DNA of 64,000 nt from Cephalotus follicularis (taxonomy: Eukaryota > Streptophyta > Magnoliopsida > Oxalidales > Cephalotaceae): positions 7,064-71,063 of the forward strand of contig BDDD01005179.1 of assembly GCA_001972305.1 (NCBI GenBank). The letters are read 5' to 3'. The notes below the pieces were generated by a model. It worked only from the letters and a program-made list of their open reading frames with translations, searched no databases and was not told where the DNA came from. The position numbers were made by a program, and so were the translations under genes. Shown here piece after piece: positions 8,945-20,714 of this stretch; the stretch's first letter is position 1, and each line of letters opens with the position of its first letter.

Positions 8945-10979
8945 GCTCCTTCCCACTATCCTAATAATATCCCGCACCTCCATGTTGAATTCATGAAGCC
9001 CTTTACTTCCTGGTGGGGATCGAAATTTATCTCACTTATTACGGCCTCAACTTTGGCTAACAATAACCACAATAAGCAAAATAGGTAGACACGGGTGTCG
9101 GTTTACTTAAGGACCTCTTGCCCATCATGTAAGATACGATACAAGATTCGGCCTGTCGGCCCTTATGGCCTCAGCTTTGGCATGACAACAGCCATAATAT
9201 CCTGATATAAGTCAAACCCACAATCCTCAAAGAAATAAACCCGTTTTGATACCCAAGTTTGCTTGTCATAGTGCAAAAACATGGTTACTTCCTTCTAGTG
9301 CACCGCGCACTGAAGCTGAACAGTAATGGTCATATGGAGGACCTCTACTTTGGTAGTGCTATCCCCAACATGTCCACACCATTCAACGAAGGTTGTGGAA
9401 GGCGAATGATAGGACACCCTAGTGCCCCACAGCTTATGGACTTACTATTACACAAATTGGAGGTATTTGGTCTCATCAAGTTTTATATATATATTACCAT
9501 AGCCGTTTTAGATAATTTAATTATCTTCAAATCCATTTGGACAGTTGAGCATGCTTGGACGTGTTTGGATTGTTTGCAAAAAGAAAAACATCCATCTTAG
9601 GCATCCTAAAAAAATGGCCTAACTTGGGTCTTTAACTATTCAGTAATCACGCGAGCCAACGTCACCCCTAGGTCTCCTAGGTGATTATTATTTAATAACC
9701 ACTTTATTACAGCATTGTCACCATGCATACATGGGCTTCACTTGGTCTTGTATTCTTCTTGATCCTCTCTTCATTCTTCATTGCATCCCCATTTTAAAAA
9801 TTACATTATCTTGTGCAATGAAAAATAAGAATACAATTAAAGAGAGAAGAGAAATTTACCCTAAAAATAATAGATAAGAAAAATGATTGGCGCGCGCAAG
9901 CAGCCTTATTACAGACCAAATAAATACCATTGTAATAAAGAAATTAAATAGCATCCATGAATGAAAACCAAAAACTAGGTCGAGTCCCAAGTCTACCAGC
10001 ATGCACAAGAAATTCAAAAAATATATTCACCTAATATATTTAATGAATAAACACGTAAATATTAATGTTTACTAGTTTGTCTACTTATTTACCAGCCAAA
10101 TCAAAATTCCACTCCCACTAGATAAATTAAAATCTAGCCACCCTATATGTAGTTCCACACCACATCTGTCCATTGATCCATCCATCGAATCTATTTGAGT
10201 GAAAAACAATGCAATTAAATATTAGAATAAACTAATATTAATATTCCTCTTGAATAAATTACACTATTTAAATGATATATGTGCAAAAGTGAATTGAATC
10301 TCTTTCAGAACACACTGGTATGAACCTGTCCAATCCATACAGTATTCTTGCAAGTAACTCTACAAAGAATTCACAGAAACTGTGAAGAAAAGTTGACCAT
10401 AAGCTCGCCGGAAGCTTGTAGGAATCCCGCTGGTAACTTACATTAATTGTTCTGGCAATTGTCAGTAAGCGTGCAGAATCTGCGAGAACCTTTGCAGGAA
10501 GTGTCAGAAACTGTACAGAATGTTCCAGTGCTCAGACGGTCACTAACCAGTCAAACTTTCTATATATTGTAAATGCCAGAAAGTCTGCACTCAGCTCGTG
10601 CAAAAAATCTAAACAGAAACAATGGTACATAACCAGTTTTCTAACATAATTTATTGACACTTTTAAACACTCGTTCAATGACTTTTTAAGGTCCATTCGA
10701 TATCCTAAATCATACATACCGTTGTTGGAATGCCCCTTTCATCATCAATACCCAATGTATTAATTTTTGGATCATCAAGCTATCCATTAATTGGTCATCT
10801 ACACAAGTTCAAATCATTGGCAAAAATCAGCTAGAAATCATAGATTCCAATGAATTTGCCAACTTTCACTCTAGGGTTTGAGAGTCCATATTTTGGCTTA
10901 GTGTATAACATATCAAAGAAATCCATTAGACATCAAATAGAGGTCCAATTGAGCCTAATTAGGAGTCTCTGATACCACT
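8945..10979 (-). mobile_element. Element I: internal region, unrecognised content
   Basis: This 2-kb stretch lies between B and the minus-strand primer site of I. By position it is the 5' untranslated leader and following internal DNA of I, read right to left. I find no gag or pol motif in six frames; the longest open frames (9259-9600 plus strand, 113 codons; 10532-10717 minus strand, 61 codons) have no recognisable domain. TTA-GGCC-TCA-CTTTGGC recurs at about 9039 and 9162. It could equally include an older flank. The left boundary at B is taken as 8945, assuming TATGG is B's TSD. Confidence 0.4.
10962..10977 (-). other. Primer-binding site of I
   Basis: On the minus strand this reads TGGTATCAGAGACTCC, beginning two bases after the LTR end CCGACA. 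Its first 11 bases match the initiator-methionine-tRNA primer site. This sets the orientation of I as right to left. Confidence 0.8.
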
Positions 10980-11273
10980 TGTCGGAAAGGCTCAAGGAGG
11001 GTTGGAACATTAATGGACATTAGGGTTGCGGAATACATTTTAAAAAATTTCAATCCCTTAGGAAAGGGATACCCTAAAAGCCAAGTCCATTAGTGTCCCA
11101 TTAAACCCTAGGATCTCTAATTAGGGTATCAATCGAACCATGACAACATCCCAAGCAAGATAGGGTGGCGGATTGGAGCTGCGAATACTCAACCCAAGAA
11201 ATTGATCACTACAATTTTTGCATTAGGGTAACACACCAATACCCTAACACTTTGTTGCGATGCCAAACCCTAA
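10980..11273 (-). mobile_element. Element I LTR, segment 1
   Basis: On the plus strand it starts TGTCGGAAAGG, the reverse complement of an LTR 3' end next to the primer site. It is rich in CCCTAA/TTAGGG-like AAACCCTA words. It is cut by A2 at 11274 and resumes at 13440. The style suggests a copia-type LTR, but no coding domain confirms this. Confidence 0.6.
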
Positions 11274-12299
11274 TGTAACACCCCCGATGGTGGGAGCCCT
11301 TACAGGTCATAATACCAAACAAAACATGACATAATATGTAAGCATGAATTTTACGCAAAACGGATGTGGTGGTCTGAAAACATAACTTATAACAAACTGA
11401 TATAAAATAGAGTCTGAAATTTTAACCATTCATAAATAAAAACAAACCATAATCCGATATCCAAAAACTATTTAAGAAGAAATTAGTTTGATATTAACTC
11501 AAAATATGATCAACACTACTGAAAACACAATGGACCAACTCCTAGCTGATCCTCTGACAAGTGGGAAACTCTCATCACACGTTTCCCCCATCCTTCTGAA
11601 AACCTGCCACATAGAAACAAAAACACGGTGGAGCAAACCTCAGTACGGATAAGGAAGTAAAACAGTAAACAGTAAACAATTAATTTGAACTTCAAAACAT
11701 AGCAAAGTAACATAGTAAAGATTCTTTAAAATGTAAAGCAGGTTATTTAAATACGAATAGTTATAAATCATCATAACTTTACGAAAAATATAACATCATA
11801 GTTCAAAACTTTATCTGATTTCATAATTCCATAACAGAGAATTCTGACATACATAAATATATAGGTGCAAGGGGTTCGCGAGGCCCACATGCTCTGACGA
11901 AAAAGTCATGTACGACACTACACAAACAATCCAAATACTGAATACTGAATTATGACAATAACTATAGTATACTCATACGCCTCAAAAGGATCTATATCCT
12001 ATTCTCAGGATACGTATTTAAAAGAGACACCATAGACCAATCACACCGCCATGGTAGGTGTCATGCCCTTCGTGCCAAAGAACATGCCTATGATACCTCA
12101 TAGGTAGGGTTTTCCTCTGTATGTTATTATGCTAAAATATTGTTTTAATCTAAAACAATTCTAAAACGTACCTATGTAATCTATCAAAAGCACCCTAGAA
12201 GTGTACTAAACTCCACCACTGACGATATTAAGACCTAAACATATGAACCCAACATCACATAACATAAAAAGAAGCAAAACATCAAAACTGCCAGAGAAA

Positions 12300-12440
12300 G
12301 CGTCGACAATTTATCCTTAGGCGTCGATGGTTTCATTGCATAAAAGGACAAAGCACAGAGCAAAGCTTCGACTAAACACAGCATAACACAATACAAAGCG
12401 GCGAAGCTTAAAATACAAGCGTCGACGGTTTCCGTCGAAC
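12300..12440. repeat. GTCGAC-type motif cluster in A2
   Basis: GCGTCGACAA at 12300 and GCGTCGATGG at 12321 are 21 bp apart. Decayed copies follow (GCTTCGAC, GCGGCGAAGC), then AGCGTCGACGG near 12418 and CCGTCGAAC near 12432. Confidence 0.75.
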
Positions 12441-13177
12441 ACGTAATACCAGTTGCAAAAACTAGTTTCAAATCCATGGTTAAATCTGATTTTTGATAAA
12501 CACGATGCATAATTAACAACATGTAGATTCTGTGACATGTTATATCATTTCAAAAACGCCAGAATAAACCTATGATTTCATGTAAAGTATAAAACACATT
12601 TTGAATTGAATTTTTTGGATATTTTAAATAGTTTGTACAAATCAGGAACTATAATCCGATTTTTGTTGCCCAGGGTATAAAACAGTAACATATATGTAGC
12701 TATAGCATAACTTATTTGCTTAGAATTCCAGTATAACAAAATATGCACATAAATTTCATATATTGACAAATTAAGAACAACAGAAAATTAGTTTTAACAG
12801 GCCTCTAAAATCATGCTCAAAATTAAATTCTAGTCGGCTTCAATACAAATTAAAGGGTGATATTTAAACTACGTAGTACAAACTACAACTTTCATTTAGA
12901 AAATACCTTCAGAAAACGCCGTTTTGATGAAGATTGAGGCCAACAAAGTTGCTGTGTCGGTTTGTAAGAAATATGCAGATGGTTTTCAAAGAATTGTTGA
13001 AATCAGTTTATAAATCCAATAAAACGAGTGAAATTTATGATGAAATCGTGCAACTAATAAGTTTCTTTTTGTGCAGATTCGACCTCACTCAAAGAAGGAA
13101 AATCTGATCAACAAAAATGGCAAAAACCTCCTTTTCCATAAGCATGTCACCGTCCAAACAGAATAGGAAAGCCGACT

Positions 13178-13312
13178 AATGCATCGACAGTTTACGGAAA
13201 GCGTCGACGGTTAAGCCTTAAGTTACGAAACGCGTCAAAGTCACACATCTTGGCGTCAACGTAACTCACAGCACCCAAAGCGTCGACGGTTCTAATAAGA
13301 GCGTCGGCGCTT
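13178..13312. repeat. Second GTCGAC-type cluster in A2
   Basis: GCATCGACAG, GCGTCGACGG, GCGTCAAAG, GCGTCAACG, GCGTCGACGG and GCGTCGGCGC follow one another at roughly 20-25 bp intervals near the LTR 5' end on the minus strand. Confidence 0.75.
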
Positions 13313-13439
13313 TGTGCCCATAAAACAAACATAAAAGAAAATAAAATAAAGAGTTCACAGACCATAGCATATATCAAAAGGTATAAACGCAGCATAAAAT
13401 GATAATCATGTAAGCATAGAAACCGGTTATTACACCTAA

Positions 13440-13486
13440 CCTAGCCAAACCCTTAGGGTTTTCTAGGGCACAGAACAAGGAAGAAT
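13440..13486 (-). mobile_element. Element I LTR, segment 2
   Basis: A short bridge of I sequence between the A2 TSD and the C insertion. Its last five bases, AGAAT (13482-13486), are the left TSD of element C, matched at 48367-48371. Confidence 0.7.
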
Positions 13487-14452
13487 TTTAATAACCGCAA
13501 TTTCAAAATTAATGTATATTGTATAAATGATGAATAAATTATACATTGATTTCAAATTAATGCTTAATTGTCCATGGATTGAGTTAATAATAGTTGTTGA
13601 GGGCTTAATTGAATGGAAATAGGACTAAATTTAATTACGTGGAAAGTTGTTGATAGAAACTTAAAGAACAAAGGTTTGACGCCAAACTGTCGACGCCAAG
13701 GCTAAAACCGTCGACGCTTTGAGCCCAGACAGGTGTCTGGCATATGTCAATTAAAATAGAGCAATGAAATGACTGGCGTTTAACTTGGAAAGGTGTCTTG
13801 GGAACGTGTTAAGCCATAAAAAATCAAATTCCAGCTACTGCCTGAATGAGATTTAGACTACATGAGTCACCTGCAACCGGCAAAAACAGAAAAGAAGAAA
13901 CAAAATAGTGAGTTTAATGGAGTTAGAGAAAAAGTCATCATTCTGGGTTAGAAGATTTGTTGAACCACTAAGATAAATCCTCTGCATCAAACACTGTTGA
14001 AAGACGAATTGAGAGTTAGTAATCTTTTGGGATGGAGAGAATCCATCTATTGTACTAAGTTTTCATGCTGAAGAAATGGTGTTCCAAGCTGAAATAGAAG
14101 CTTAAATTGGATTGGTAAGCTTATGATTTGAATTCAGTTGCTATTATAGTTAATTAGTTTTGTATATATAAACTGATTTTCATTATGTATCTGGTGTTAA
14201 ATGCAACTTGGATTGAATTCTAGGAATTATTGAAGATTGAGTGGAGTTGAAGGAGTATTAGAGTGTAAAGAGAAGAATCAATCCCAATTGATTTTGCGAT
14301 AGCAATTGAAGTAGGATTTATGACATGTTTATGAAGATATAACATGTATATTGTGTTAAGATGGTTTATATATGATTGCATGATAATATTAGACTGAATT
14401 GGAATATGAAAATGCATGCTCTGTTTTCTGTGAATTGCATGAACAACGTAAA

Positions 14453-14758
14453 CCGTCGATGCTTAATAGGGCCCGTCGACGCTTAACGAGGAAATTGTCT
14501 ACGCCTTGGTCTGTTGCGCGGGGAAAATGAGGACAAGATACTGTCCTGGATTCGTTGAAGCGTCGATACTTAAAGGAAAGAGTCGATGCCTTAGTCTTTT
14601 ATAAAGAAGAAAATGACACTTGAAACGTTGACGCTTAAGGGTCCGTACCTTGAAGCGTCGAGGCCAAAGAGACAAGATATTGATGCATAAAGGTTCTGGT
14701 TTAAAGCACTGACACTAAGATTAAAGTGCCGACACTTAAAAGACATAAGCGTCGACGC
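14453..14758. repeat. GTCGAC palindrome array in C 5' LTR
   Basis: Motifs of the form NCGTCGACGC start at 14453, 14473, 14495, 14560, 14580, 14625, 14655, 14677, 14706, 14726 and 14749. Most steps are 20-23 bp or near multiples of that. Many copies are decayed by single transitions. Confidence 0.85.
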
Positions 14759-15115
14759 CAAGAGGAAAACAGAGATGCTTAAGGGACTGTTATGAAACGT
14801 CTTGCATTTTGAGCAGATGATTGCTTGCATATTACTTTGAATTGTATTGTTAGGCGAATTGTATATTTCTAACTGTTATAGATATTTTACATCTAGCAAA
14901 GTAATTTATATAATTACTACTATTTCAAGTATTTCAAGAATTGAGTGCTATATGCACAACTGAGTATTTTCTCCATTACTGTTTTCTCAAAAGAGAACCT
15001 ATTGCTACTCTCAAATGAAAACCTACTGTTACTATTACTGTTTCTCTACAAATGAGACTACTATTTATATTACATTACATATGTAATAACTGTACTGATT
15101 ATGATTGACAATCTG

Positions 15116-15330
15116 ATGGTCTAGTGATCGGAGTGTATCACTGGCTACGGAGGTGGGCCTAGGTACCAGGAGTTGGCTAGAGCTTATGCGCCAAACTTAT
15201 CTGCAATGGAGATCGTGACTGTTAGTTGCCCGCTATATGCCGACAATACTGTTTACCTTTTCCTTCATCGTCAAAGTGTAGGGTGGTAGTTATGAGGTGC
15301 ATCGTTGGGGCTAGGAGGTAGCGACGTGTG
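15116..15330 (+). other. Conserved LTR core block (C 5' LTR)
   Basis: It carries CTACGGAGGTGGGCCTAGGT, CAGGAGTTGGCTAGAGCTTA and GGGGCTAGGAGGTAGCGACG in the same order and spacing as B's block, though the flanking LTR has diverged strongly. Confidence 0.75.
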
Positions 15331-17344
15331 ACACCCACTGGTCTTCAGACAACTATACTATTTGTACCATTTGTGGTATTCCTGATATCTGACTATTTGT
15401 AGCCACTTGGCATGGTTTCTTATATATATATATATATTGTTATATATATGTAAATATTTACTGTACTGAATATAAACTGTTATGCATGATTACATTTATA
15501 TATTCATTCTCATGCATATTTCCTACTTAACCGAGTAGACAAAAGGCTAATACCTACAATTTTAGATCGACAAAGGAAATTGGAGAAGCTGAAGCTTTGC
15601 TTTGAAGTTTATTTAAGGTTGTAATTTGACATAAGTCACTCCTGTGTTATATTTGCATTTCCAATATGTAATATATAACTTTTGTATTGTAATAAGTTTA
15701 AGCATGTAGTATGAGCTGTATGTGTATACTATTTGGAAATCCAATATTATTTATGCTTCCGCAAAGTTAAGGATTTTAATTAATTGGTAAATACTGGATT
15801 ATTTGGTTAACCATGTGTTAATAAAGATGGGGTGCGGCAAGAATGGTGTCACACCCCGTTCCCATAACAACAATAATAATGGTAGCAATCAACATAATAT
15901 CCGGCTTATACAGTTTTACGAGGAAATTTAAAACTTTCAAAACGATTAATAACTTACGGAAGCATTCAATTATAAGCCGAATTAACAACGTAACACGCAT
16001 CCCATACTACGTGTTACAAAAATACGACATTCCATTGTTAATTGCCCTCAAAACGGAGCGTGATCTAAACATGTCGATACAATATTTCATTAAATACAGA
16101 ATCCATACTTAATGATTATCCATCAAATACGATAATACATTATCCCAAATTATTAAAGCCAAAAACTATTATACATTAATCCAGTATAATATTCCAACAT
16201 TTCAATAGCCAATTGATACAATCATCCAACTGATAATTCTTAACAAGCACGTCTCATCATTCTCTTAAAACACGAGTATGATTATTACAATACAATACAA
16301 TTAAAACAACATTCAGGAAAGAAGCTTCCAACACAGCTTCAGCAACGCTTGTCCGATTGCCCTTGTCAATATGAAATTGTAGGGGGTTAGCCTTTTTCCT
16401 CACTCGGCTAAGTGGAGAAAGTATAAATACCTTCCGGGATCAACAATAATGTAAATCATGTAATGAATGCATAATGATGTAGTACAATAAATATACAATA
16501 TGTATTTGTATATGAATCTCGATCAATAGTTACGCAACCATGCCAAGTGGCTACATCAACACAAATCATCAGTCATGTCACTAAGGACCAATCAAGTTCA
16601 ATCAGTATTCGATAACCACCACCCGTAGGTTAGTATTATCTCACGTCGATGCTAACCGGCCCATAGGCAGAGGAAAGCTCGATCAATAATTGACACTAAC
16701 CGGCATGTAGCGGAGGAAAGTTCGACAAACAAATGAGTCTAACCAATACATAGGGAAAGGATAGCTCATAGTGTGGATGTCAACCGGTACGTAGCGAAGG
16801 AAGACCATCCGGTGTGGTGTCCCTAGCCATCTCCTGGCCCCTAGAGCACAAGATTCCATTAGCGTAAGTGACAACCTCCGTCAGCGCACTAACAGCGTAA
16901 CAATCACAATCAATCAAACAATTCAATCATTGATACTAACCGGCCCCGAGCTAGGAAAGCACACAGCTAACCGTCCCGTGGTGCTAGGAAAGCTCAATCA
17001 ATCCAAAAATCTATCCTTTCCAAGTAATTCATAAGTTATAAAATACTTGAAATAATACATTTATTCAAAATGTAAACAGTCTTTGAAATCACGTTTCAAT
17101 CCTTCGAAAATATACATTTAGGAACTATACATTTTCGTGTAAAATAATGATTTGTTATAAAATCATGTATGCACTTCTATAATGATAAAACACTTTAGAA
17201 TTCAATCACATTTTAATTCACAATTCAGTTCACAGTTCAATTCATACCTACATCGACGCTAACCGGCACAAGGCAAGGAAAGCTCGACCAATCCACAATA
17301 ATATGCAAGCAAACATATGCTCAAAAATGCAACCAGACCCTTTC

Positions 17345-17712
17345 GGCGTCGACACCTAACCTCTAGGCGCCAAATCGTTCATATTAGTCACTTAAGCGTC
17401 GCAGCTTAACCCTAGGCGTCAACGCTTATACCCTTTAAGTGTCGGCTCTTTAATCAGTGACTTAAGTGTCAATAATTGTCCTTGACGTTGACGCTTCAAG
17501 GTAAGGATCCTTGAGCGTCAGTGTTCATTGCTTTGGCGTCGACGCTTTGAGGTAGGACCTCAAGCGTCAACATCCACCTGTCCATCACTTCACATATTCA
17601 AACCAGGGCATCAACGCTTTCCTTAAGCGTCGAAGTTTATCGCGAAATCAGTGTACACACCTACACGTAACAGTCCATAGCGTCGACGCTTACCATTTAA
17701 GCATCGACGGTT
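17345..17712. repeat. GTCGAC-type array in D left LTR
   Basis: More than a dozen copies of GCGTCGACGC and decayed forms (GCGTCAACGC, GTGTCGGCTC, GCATCGACGG) at about 20-30 bp steps. The paralogous array is at 23620-23995. Confidence 0.85.
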
Positions 17713-18782
17713 ATAGAAGATTTGAAACATCTTCTCCTTCAACACGTTCAATACAAAGAGATCAACATGCATAATCACACATGCAATTCGATCCACAATC
17801 ATTTAATCACAATATGCAAGGCAGGTTAGCTACTCACACCATTCACACACCAAGGTAAAATTATCCCAAAACACGCATGCAATTCAATCCACAAAGTTCA
17901 CGCATTTCATTAATGATAAACATCATTCTTGAACTCATATAAATAAGAATAAATCCCCTACTATTACCCCTACCTCTGATTCCGAGTTAGGAATTGCTGT
18001 AGCAACAGCACAGTCGAGCCGCAGGTTCAATTGCCGAACCTTTCCAATAACCGTTGAATCGAAGCCGGTTCTTGCTAATTGATCCTTTCCACTGCCAAAT
18101 CCAATTGCCACACACACTGCACATACAAAACATTTCATTACGATCAACGCACGCAAAACATTGTCGTTGCCGAAACGTCGACCGAATTTCGGCGAACTCA
18201 TCCAGCTTGCGAAACACACATAAACGGGTTTCACATTGAACGGTCTACACAGAACCGCTCAGAACTCACTGTGAATCGGCGCCAAACCCGCGCCACAGCC
18301 GGCAGTGATTTGTGACTCACTGAGTCAACTCGTCGGACCTCAACAGGTCTGATCGCCACCCAAAATGCCACACATTCACCAGTTATACACATGCCTGCCT
18401 GTGACTCGCCGAGACTCGGCGCCAAAAGCACGGTCTCAGGCAGCCATGAGTCAACTCACCGAGTCGACTCGGCTAAGTTATTCCGGACGATTCCGGCTAA
18501 ATCATGCCTCACCGGTGGTCGAAATGGGTAGAGCGGGCCTTCTACACCATAAACCACGACATCCGCGACGCTAACGGCGCCGTGAAACGCACAGCAGAGG
18601 TGCGACAGTGACGGGGAGAAGAGAAGAAAAACGGAGAAAGGAGGAGAAGGGGAAAAGGTTACCTGCGGCTGTTGGTTCTAGGCTGATCGTCGTGCTCTCC
18701 CGGTCTCGTGGCTGGCTCCGGCGCGCTCTCTCTCCCTCTGCTCCGATCTCTCTCCCACTCTCTCTCGCTTTCTCTCTCTGGC

Positions 18783-18838
18783 GCGGGCGCTTTGTGCGCC
18801 CGCTGCCTATTCTTTACACGGGCGCGTGATGCACCCAT
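18783..18838. repeat. Paired GC-rich hairpins in D left LTR
   Basis: GCGGGCGC, loop TTTGT, GCGCCCGC at 18783-18803 is a perfect 8-bp stem. A second inverted repeat follows (CACGGGCGC, loop GTGAT) with two mismatches in this copy; the copy in the right LTR is perfect. Confidence 0.85.
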
Positions 18839-19151
18839 GGTCTCTCTCCCTCCATTTTATTTTTGATTCCTCCATAGTATTTTCTGGTAAAATACTAAGG
18901 TCTGGGTCAAGCTTTTTCCGCGAATCGCGATATAAATTATCCGTACGACCACCAAAATAATCAAAATAATATTTCGAACATTGGGATTTACTGGCACGCA
19001 TTAAAAATAGGCTTTATTAGCCGTTTTGACAAACATAATTACGGCTTAAATGCGTAATGCCCTTTTATCACTCAAGGCCTCTATCGGTTTTATTATGATC
19101 GTACACGCACCAATTTCGTAAAAAATATTTATGAAATTTAGGGGCGTTACA

Positions 19152-20714
19152 TCCTCCCCTCCTTAAAGAAATCTCGTCCCGAGATTCCCTAGATCAAACG
19201 TGTGAAGGTAGAATGCCTTCACTTCTTCATCACGTTCTAAGTGGCTTTCCAAGCCCATGGTATTACCATCACACTTCCACCCATATCGAGCTTCAGATCT
19301 CTATACATCTTGCTAATCGCCGGATGTACGGAAAAACTGGAGCGATAGGCTTGTGTCCACAGCTCATCCACATCAAACAATTCATAATGATACGATCCAT
19401 AGTCATATGGTTTATGACCTCACATTCCGTAACCGTACAATCTGTATCCGTTCGATCTGTAACCATACTATATCCATATCACTGGGTCTCCAAGAACCCA
19501 ACATATCACCAATTATTATTTCGCAACTTCAAATAACTCCAATTAGCACTTCATCAATCATATCACATCAACGGAATAACCAATTGAATACATTTCAACT
19601 CTTATAATCTCCCAAAAATCAGGCATGAAGTATTCGTTTACAGGACTATGCCCCATGTAAAGAAAACACATTTTATTTATTCACACTCCCGAATGAGGAA
19701 CAACAATCATAAATGGGCTCAGCCCTCAATAAACCACAATTTAGATCTGAATCATCATTCTAGATTCTCAGTGATGAATCCATTAAAAATCATACTCTTA
19801 GGATTTCTCGAAATTTCAGCATGAAGTATTCGTTTATCGGACTCCATGCCACCTGATAAACCACAGTTTATATGTTTTGGGGTTTAACCCCCATATCTCA
19901 TCACAATCTATGTGGTGGGGGCTCCGCCCACACCAGACTACATCTCAACTAAATCCAAATATATCATTTGCATGCAAAGGACAATCCTTTCAATACCCTC
20001 AATGATGGGTTTGATCATATCCAATAATATCATACGCATGCGAAGGATAATCACGTCATAACCTAAAGATGGGTATGATCATATCCGATAATATCATACA
20101 CCGATCAACTTATGCAGTGCCACATGCCGGTAGGTCCAATACATCAACACACATTTATTTTGCAGCACTGCCACAAGCCAGCAGGTCATATAATGTACAA
20201 TAACAAACCTCAAAACATAAGTTCCCTTACTTTATTCATATAACACAAGATAAGCTGGAGAAATATAATTTCTTACCATGCGTTTATCTCGACTAATCAC
20301 TGTAGCTATCATCTGAACCTGAACCTGACCCACTTCATTTCAGTGAAACGGTCAGCAGCCAATGGCTGTGTACAACATACAGATGCAATGGATGCATGTC
20401 TGGGTGTAGCAAATATATATATAATGTCAATCATGTGAGATGCGTACATAGCATAAGCAATATCAACAATGTCATTTCACATCTATATAAGTCATAACAC
20501 AATCCGTCATCAACAACTCTACTATATATCATCAACTGAGTATATATGTCGTTCCACACCAACATATATAGTCGTTTGTTCACTTAGTTGTCTAAAAATC
20601 CATTCAATCATTCATTAGACCGTCAATTCAATCGTCCATTCATTCTTGCACTCATTAGTCAGTCTCGAAGGTCCTAACTTCACATCCACTCAATCACGAC
20701 TATAGACAATCCAT
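19152..20714 (-). other. Element D internal region without a recognisable gene
   Basis: This lies downstream of gag on the minus strand, where pol would normally be. I see no RT, integrase or protease motif in any frame. The polypurine tract (AGGAGGGGAGGA on the minus strand) is at 19152-19163. Short repeats fill part of it: CAGCATGAAGTATTCGTTTA occurs near 19622 and 19819, a GCATGCGAAGGATAATC-type unit near 19980 and 20037, and a GCCACATGCCGGTAGGTC-type unit near 20120 and 20170. Confidence 0.7.

Larger units (their letters stand above)
11274..13434 (-). mobile_element. A2: solo LTR of the A family
   Basis: It is bounded by TGTAACACCCCC at the left and GGTTATTACA at the right (2161 bp), so the element reads on the minus strand from TGTAATAACC to GGGGTGTTACA. 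A perfect 5-bp TSD, CCTAA, lies at 11269-11273 and 13435-13439. No internal domain is present, so it is a solo LTR, the usual product of LTR-LTR recombination. Palindrome-like motifs occur at 12300-12432 and 13178-13312. Confidence 0.9.
13487..15839 (+). repeat. Element C 5' LTR
   Basis: 2353 bp from TTTAATAACCGC to GGGGTGCGGCA. Internal order matches B's LTR: palindromes (around 13690-13720 and 14453-14758), donor-like GAAGTAGG (GT at 14311), conserved block (15116-15330), hairpin CTACTTAACCGAGTAG (15533-15548) and acceptor-like ATTTTAG ending at 15565. A further donor/acceptor-like pair, TTGGTAAGCTT (about 14115) and TTCTAG (about 14222), lies upstream. Confidence 0.9.
15847..19151 (-). repeat. 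Element D left LTR (3' LTR of D)
   Basis: On the plus strand it runs from TGTCACACCCCG to GGGGCGTTACA. It contains the conserved block (about 16560-16905), hairpin CACTCGGCTAAGTG (16401-16414), palindrome array (17345-17712) and GC-rich hairpins (18783 onward). The acceptor-like site is mutated (TTTCAT instead of TTTCAG). Confidence 0.93.

Noticed and set aside
9259..9600. 113-codon frame in the unassigned 2-kb region
   Set aside because: No recognisable domain, no homologous copy in the window, and TATATATA-coded residues inside; not supported as a gene.
10967..10980. A tRNA gene fragment at the TCTGATACCA sequence
   Set aside because: It is only the tRNA-complementary primer site of element I; no cloverleaf is present.
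15420..15450. TATATATA runs in several LTRs as TATA boxes
   Set aside because: They are variable-length dinucleotide repeats between the core block and the hairpin and give no specific promoter call.
17935..18234. 99-codon minus-strand frame, also open at 24230-24529
   Set aside because: Duplicate of an LTR segment; no domain, and it overlaps the donor-like site. Could at most be a leader peptide.
18608..18829. 73-codon plus-strand frame in D LTR (also 24884-25126)
   Set aside because: Antisense to the element, low complexity (Lys/Arg/Glu then Ser/Leu), caused by purine- and CT-rich tracts.
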